DNA from: Blattamonas nauphoetae
Lineage: Eukaryota; Preaxostyla; Oxymonadida
Direction of reading: 5' to 3'
Length of the DNA stretch: 64,000 nt
Assembly (NCBI GenBank): GCA_033064195.1
Contig: JARBJD010000013.1
Span: forward strand, 545,390-609,389
Shown here: positions 58,815-64,000 of the stretch, piece by piece
Numbering within the stretch: position 1 is the first letter of the stretch
Layout of the letters: every line of letters begins with the position of its first letter
The notes under the pieces: model-generated
What the model was told of the DNA's origin: nothing
Seen by the model: only the letters and a program-made list of their open reading frames with translations
Database searches by the model: none
Made by a program: the position numbers and the translations under genes

Positions 58815-61800
58815 AGTTTTGTGGCGATGGAGAGCGAAGTGGAGTGTTTGGTGGCGATGGAGAGCGATAGTGAGTGTTTGGTGGCGATGGAGAGCGATAG
58901 TGAGTGTTTGGTGGCGATGGAGAGCGATGGGTAATGTTTGGTGGCGATGGAGAGCGATGGTGAATGTTTGGTGGCGATGGGGAGCGAAGTGGAGTGTTTG
59001 GTGGCGATGGGGAGCGAAGTGGAGTGTTTGGTGGCGATGGGGAGCGAAGTGGAGTGTTTGGTGGTGATGGGGAGCGAAGTGGAGTGTTTGGTGGCGATGG
59101 GGAGCGAAGTGGAGTGTTTGGTGGTGATGGGGAGCGAAGTGGAGTGTTTGGTGGCGATGGGGAGCGAAGTGGAGTGTTTGGTGGTGATGGGGAGCGAAGT
59201 GGAGTGTTTGGTGGCGATGGGGAGCGAAGTGGAGTGTTTGGTGGCGATGGGGAGCGAAGTGGAGTGTTTGGTGGCGATGGGGAGCGAAGTGGAGTGTTTG
59301 GTGGCGATGGGGAGCGAAGTGGAGTGTTTGGTGGCGATGGAGAGCGAAGTGGAGTGTTTGGTGGCGATGGAGAGCGAAGTGGAGTGTTTGGTGGCGATGG
59401 GGAGCGAAGTGGAGTGTTTGGTGGCGATGGGGAGCGAAGTGGAGTGTTTGGTGGTGATGGGGAGCGAAGTGGAGTGTTTGGTGGCGATGGGGAGCGAAGT
59501 GGAGTGTTTGGTGGCGATGGGGAGCGAAGTGGAGTGTTTGGTGGCGATGGAGAGCGAAGTGGAGTGTTTGGTGGCGATGGGGAGCGAAGTGGAGTGTTTG
59601 GTGGCGATGGGGAGCGAAGTGGAGTGTTTGGTGGTGATGGGGAGCGAAGTGGAGTGTTTGGTGGCGATGGGGAGCGAAGTGGAGTGTTTGGTGGCGATGG
59701 GGGCGAAGTGGAGTGTTTGGTGGTGATGGGGAGCGAAGTGGAGTGTTTGGTGGCGATGGGGAGCGAAGTGGAGTGTTTGGTGGTGATGGGGAGCGAAGTG
59801 GAGTGTTTGGTGGTGATGGGGAGCGAAGTGGAGTGTTTGGTGGCGATGGGGAGCGAAGTGGAGTGTTTGGTGGTGATGGGGAGCGAAGTGGAGTGTTTGG
59901 TGGCGATGGGGGCGAAGTGGAGTGTTTGGTGGTGATGGGGAGCGAAGTGGAGTGTTTGGTGGCGATGGGGAGCGAAGTGGAGTGTTTGGTGGTGATGGGG
60001 AGCGAAGTGGGAGTGTTTGGTGGCGATGGGGAGCGAAGTGGAGTGTTTGGTGGTGATGGGGAGCGAAGTGGAGTGTTTGGTGGCGATGGGGGCGAAGTGG
60101 AGTGTTTGGTGGCGATGGGGAGCGAAGTGGAGTGTTTGGTGGCGATGGGGAGCGAAGTGGAGTGTTTGGTGGCGATGGGGAGCGAAGTGGAGTGTTTGGT
60201 GGCGATGGGGGCGAAGTGGAGTGTTTGGTGGCGATGGGGAGCGAAGTGGAGTGTTTGGTGGCGATGGGGAGCGAAGTGGAGTGTTTGGTGGCGATGGGGA
60301 GCGAAGTGGAGTGTTTGGTGGTGATGGGGAGCGAAGTGGAGTGTTTGGTGGTGATGGGGCGAAGTGGAGTGTTTGGTGGCGATGGGGAGCGAAGTGGAGT
60401 GTTTGGTGGTGATGGGGAGCGAAGTGGAGTGTTTGGTGGTGATGGGGAGCGAAGTGGAGTGTTTGGTGGCGATGGGGAGCGAAGTGGAGTGTTTGGTGGC
60501 GATGGGGGCGAAGTGGAGTGTTTGGTTGCGATGGGGAGCGAAGTGGAGTGTTTGGTGGCGATGGGGAGCGAAGTGGAGTGTTTGGTGGCGATGGGGGCGA
60601 AGTGGAGTGTTTGGTGGTGATGGGGAGCGAAGTGGAGTGTTTGGTGGTGATGGGGAGCGAAGTGGAGTGTTTGGTGGCGATGGGGGCGAAGTGGAGTGTT
60701 TGGTGGTGATGGGGGCGAAGTGGAGTGTTTGGTGGTGATGGGGAGCGAAGTGGAGTGTTTGGTGGCGATGGGGGCGAAGTGGAGTGTTTGGTGGTGATGG
60801 GGAGCGAAGTGGGAGTGTTTGGTGGCGATGGGGAGCGAAGTGGAGTGTTTGGTGGCGATGGGGGCGAAGTGGGTGTTTGGTGGCGATGGGGGCGAAGTGG
60901 AGTGTTTGGTGGCGATGGGGAGCGAAGTGGAGTGTTTGGTGGCGATGGGGAGCGAAGTGGAGTGTTTGGTGGCGATGGGGAGCGAAGTGGAGTGTTTGGT
61001 GGCGATGGGGAGCGAAGTGGAGTGTTTGGTGGCGATGGGGGCGAAGTGGAGTGTTTGGTGGCGATGGGGGCGAAGTGGAGTGTTTGGTGGCGATGGGGAG
61101 CGAAGTGGAGTGTTTGGTGGTGATGGGGAGCGAAGTGGAGTGTTTGGTGGCGATGGGGGCGAAGTGGAGTGTTTGGTGATGGGGGCGAAGTGGAGTGTTT
61201 GGTGGCGATGGGGGCGAAGTGGGTGTTTGGTGGCGATGGGGGCGAAGTGGAGTGTTTGGTGGCGATGGGGGCGAAGTGGAGTGTTTGGTGGCGATGGGGG
61301 CGAAGTGGAGTGTTTGGTGGCGATGGGGGCGAAGTGGAGTGTTTGGTGGCGATGGGGAGCGAAGTGGAGTGTTTGGTGGCGATGGGGGCGAAGTGGAGTG
61401 TTTGGTGGCGATGGGGCGAAGTGCAGGTGTTTGGTGGCGATGGGGGCGAAGTGGAGTGTTTGGTGGCGATGGGGAGCGAAGTGGAGTGTTTAGTGGCGAT
61501 GGGGAGCGAAGTGGAGTGTTTGGTGGCGATGGGGAGCGAAGTGGAGTGTTTGGTGGCGATGGGGCGAAGTGGAGTGTTTGGTGGCGATGGGGCGAAGTGG
61601 GTGTTTGGTGGCGATGGGGCGAAGTGGGTGTTTGGTGGTGATGGGGAGCGAAGTGGAGTGTTTGGTGGTGATGGGGAGCGAAGTGGAGTGTTTGGTGGCG
61701 ATGGGGAGCGAAGTGGAGTGTTTGGTGGCGATGGGGCGAAGTGGAGTGTTTGGTGGCGATGGGGGCGAAGTGGGTGTTTGGTGGCGATGGGGCGAAGTGG

Positions 61801-63100
61801 GTGTTTGGTGGCGATGGGGGCAAGTGGGTGTTTGGTGGCGATGGGGGCGAAGTGGAGTGTTTGGTGGCGATGGGGAGCGAAGTGGAGTGTTTGGTGGCGA
61901 TGGGGAGCGAAGTGGAGTGTTTGGTGGCGATGGGGGCGAAGTGGGTGTTTGGTGGCGATGGGGAGCGAAGTGGAGTGTTTGGTGGCGATGGGGGCAGAAG
62001 TGGGTGTTTGGTGGCGATGGGGCGAAGTGGAGTGTTTGGTGGCGATGGGGGCGAAGTGGGTGTTTGGTGGTGATGGGGAGCGAAGTGGAGTGTTTGGTGG
62101 CGATGGGGAGCGAAGTGGAGTGTTTGGTGGCGATGGGGGCGAAGTGGAGTGTTTGGTGGCGATGGGAGCGAAGTGGAGTGTTTGGTGGCGATGGGGGCGA
62201 AGTGGGTGTTTGGTGGCGATGGGGAGCGAAGTGGGTGTTTGGTGGCGATGGGGGCGAAGTGGAGTGTTTGGTGGCGATGGGGGCGAAGTGGGTGTTTGGT
62301 GGCGATGGGGGCGAAGTGGGTGTTTGGTGGCGATGGGGCGAAGTGGGTGTTTGGTGATGGGGCAGTGGGTGTTTGGTGGCGATGGGGCGAAGTGGGTGTT
62401 TGGTGGCGATGGGGGCGAAGTGGGTGTTTGGTGGCGATGGGGCGAAGTGGAGTGTTTGGTGGCGATGGGGGGCGAAGTGGAGTGTTTGGTGGCGATGGGG
62501 GCGAGAATTGGAGTGTTTGGTGGCGATGGGGGGCGAAGTGGAGTGTTTGGTGGCGATGGGGCGAAGTGGGTGTTTGGTGGCGATGGGGGCGAAGTGGGTG
62601 TTTGGTGGCGATGGGGAGCAGAGTGGGTGTTTGGTGGCGATGGGGCGAAGTGGAGTGTTTGGTGGCGATGGGGGCAGAGTGGGTGTTTGGTGGCGATGGG
62701 GAGCGAAGTGGGTGTTTGGTGGCGATGGGGGCGAAGTGGGTGTTTGGTGGTGATGGGGGCGAAGTGGGTGTTTGGTGGCGATGGGGCGAGTGGGTGTTTG
62801 GTGGCGATGGGGGCAGAGTGGGTGTTTGGTGGCGATGGGGGCGAAGTGGGTGTTTGGTGGCGATGGGGGCGAAGTGGGTGTTTGGTGGCGATGGGGAGCG
62901 AAGTGGGTGTTTGGTGGCGATAGGGAGCGGGGGTGGAGTGTTTGGTGGCGATGGGGCGAAGTGGGTGTTTGGTGGCGATGGGGGCAGGGGATGGTGTTGT
63001 GGCGATGGGGGCGAAGTGGGTGTTTGGTGGCGATGGGGCAGAAGTGGGTGTTTGGTGGTGATGGGGGCAGAGGTGGGTGTTTGGTGGTGATGAGGGCGAA
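58815..63100. repeat. 4.3-kb minisatellite, 27-30 bp G-rich units (roughly 145 copies)
   Basis: The consensus unit is GTGTTTGGTGGCGATGGGGA followed by GCGAAGTGGA (30 bp). Units from ~58970 to ~59700 are almost perfectly 30 bp, varying mainly at GGCGATGG/GGTGATGG. From ~59700 onward 27-29 bp units (GGGGGCGAAG, GGGGCGAAGTGGGTG) become common and dominate after ~62200. Because the unit has no stop codon in any minus-strand frame, a 1530-codon ORF (58527-63119) exists on the minus strand and several 120-580-codon ORFs on plus. These change frame with each short unit and are not considered genes. Confidence 0.95.
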
Positions 63101-64000
63101 GAAGAGACGATGGAAGCATGAGGATCAGTGGTTGTGAATGCAGAATTAGCTACGTCGTGGAGGGGGCTGAGTCTGAATGTGTGGTTATGGAGGCAAAGTG
63201 TGTTTGAGTGGGTAATGGGAGAGTCCTACGAGAGAAAGGAAGAAAAGCGAGTATCAATGATTGCAGAGAAAGTTTAGAAATCTAAAGAATCTAAAATCAA
63301 AGAGAAAATGAAAGGAAAAGGAGTGTCAAATGATCGTTTCAGGCTTTCCCTCCTCATCAAGTCCTGCTGTGAACCTGGTACCGGACACAAGGCCATGAGT
63401 GGTACTAGGCTGGCCCTGTTCGTAAAGGCCTGGCAGGATAAAGCCAGGTATGGAATGAGTGAGGGTGTTGGGGATTTAGAAATTATAGTGTTGTGAAGTG
63501 AAAGTATCTGAGATCGAAAGGAATGGGAGAATGAGGAGAAAAAGGATAGGAGAAGGAGGATGTAATAGGCTGAATGGGGGAAGTTTGAGGAATTGGGAGA
63601 ATGAGGAGAAGAGAATGAAAGAATAGAGGGAATTTGGAGAAGAGATCAATAATATGAGAATTAGGAGGTATCAGAATATGAGGTATTTGGAGAGATGGAA
63701 ACAGAAGTTGTGCAAGGAAGTGACTTGGCAGTAATGGACTGGGGTCAGAACTCAGCTCATTCTCGTCCCGCCTCTCCCTTCTTCCTTCTCATACACCTTC
63801 CCTCCCTCTTATCACTCACTTCTCATGAGGCAGAGAGAGAAAAGAAGATGAGTTAACACAGAGCTGGGGCACCGGTCAGGAGGTATCGGAACGTAAAACA
63901 AGATGACTGCTGGAGACCGGTGATAGCGAAGTAAGAATGACTGTCTGGGAGAGACGAAGTATGCCTAAAGAGTCAGAGAAAGGTCACTATGGAAAAGAGA
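63101..64000. other. Gene-free purine-rich region
   Basis: Mostly A/G-rich plus-strand sequence with short GA repeats. A small ORF (63308-63496) contains the direct motif CCTGGTACCGG / GGCCTGGCAGGATAAAGCC but no recognisable protein. A short inverted pair CACCGGT (~63871) / ACCGGTG (~63917) is present. Nothing else supported. Confidence 0.45.

Noticed and set aside
58815-63100. Possible CRISPR array
   Set aside because: Units are contiguous with no spacers, in a eukaryotic intron-bearing context; it is a minisatellite.
58815-63100. Possible telomeric or subtelomeric repeat
   Set aside because: The unit is much longer than known telomere repeats and unique-looking sequence continues on both sides.
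58527-63119. 1530-codon minus-strand ORF (His/Pro/Thr repeats) and multiple 120-580-codon plus-strand ORFs
   Set aside because: They arise because the minisatellite unit lacks stop codons; unit-length changes shift the frame continually, and both strands are open at once.
1-64000. Prokaryotic operon interpretation
   Set aside because: Spliceosomal introns, gene spacing and domain content (SPRY-like, Kelch, CTL, receptor pseudokinases) are eukaryotic; no Shine-Dalgarno-led gene clusters.

Overview
The window is eukaryotic. Genes carry short GT-AG introns (about 30 to 107 nt, donors usually gtttgt/gtgtgt/gtctgt, T-rich tracts before CAG/TAG). The proteins are secreted right-handed beta-helix repeat proteins, receptor-like beta-helix/pseudokinase proteins, kinases with C-terminal SPRY-like domains, a CTL/SLC44 choline-transporter-like protein, a long coiled-coil protein and lineage-specific repeat-type families. 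This mix fits the genome of an oxymonad flagellate (Preaxostyla, Blattamonas-like). That assignment comes from recalled family content and was not checked by any search.

Layout. Positions 1-14131 hold three head-to-tail minus-strand copies of one ~930-residue protein family of unknown function. Copy B (8486-11290) is intact. Copy C (11333-14131) is split by one in-frame TGA. Copy A (1-8351) is a wreck broken by three terminal-inverted-repeat (TIR) elements, with a fourth nested in the largest. Three of the four are flanked by 10-12 bp target duplications. The largest element (6.2 kb) carries a Kelch-repeat gene.

14890-23391 (minus) holds a beta-helix/TM/pseudokinase receptor-like gene, a ~290-residue ARM-like gene and a seven-exon kinase with two SPRY-like domains. 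A truncated amino-acid transporter fragment lies between them on plus. 23664-35401 (plus) has a 2459-residue beta-helix gene and a second beta-helix/pseudokinase gene that is decayed and split by a 1.34-kb foldback element. 35940-37881 is a five-exon kinase paralogous to the first. 38324-45157 (minus) is another giant beta-helix gene, interrupted once by TAA.

45371-53506 (plus) holds a multi-exon hypothetical gene, a CTL-like transporter with a Pro/Gln/Gly/Tyr tail and a coiled-coil protein. 54236-55546 is a mariner-sized element with TA duplications. 55589-57536 has two more ARM-like family members, one with an in-frame TAG and one cut off by a mobile-element end. 58815-63100 is a ~4.3-kb G-rich minisatellite of 27-30 bp units that creates long meaningless ORFs on both strands.

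Taken together this looks like a plastic, repeat-rich region dominated by surface/signalling gene families, where duplication, TE insertion and point nonsense mutations are all visible. Five genes or fragments are split by single in-frame TAA/TAG codons. I favour recent pseudogenisation, but a reassigned code (TAA/TAG = Gln, as published for the oxymonad Streblomastix) should be tested.
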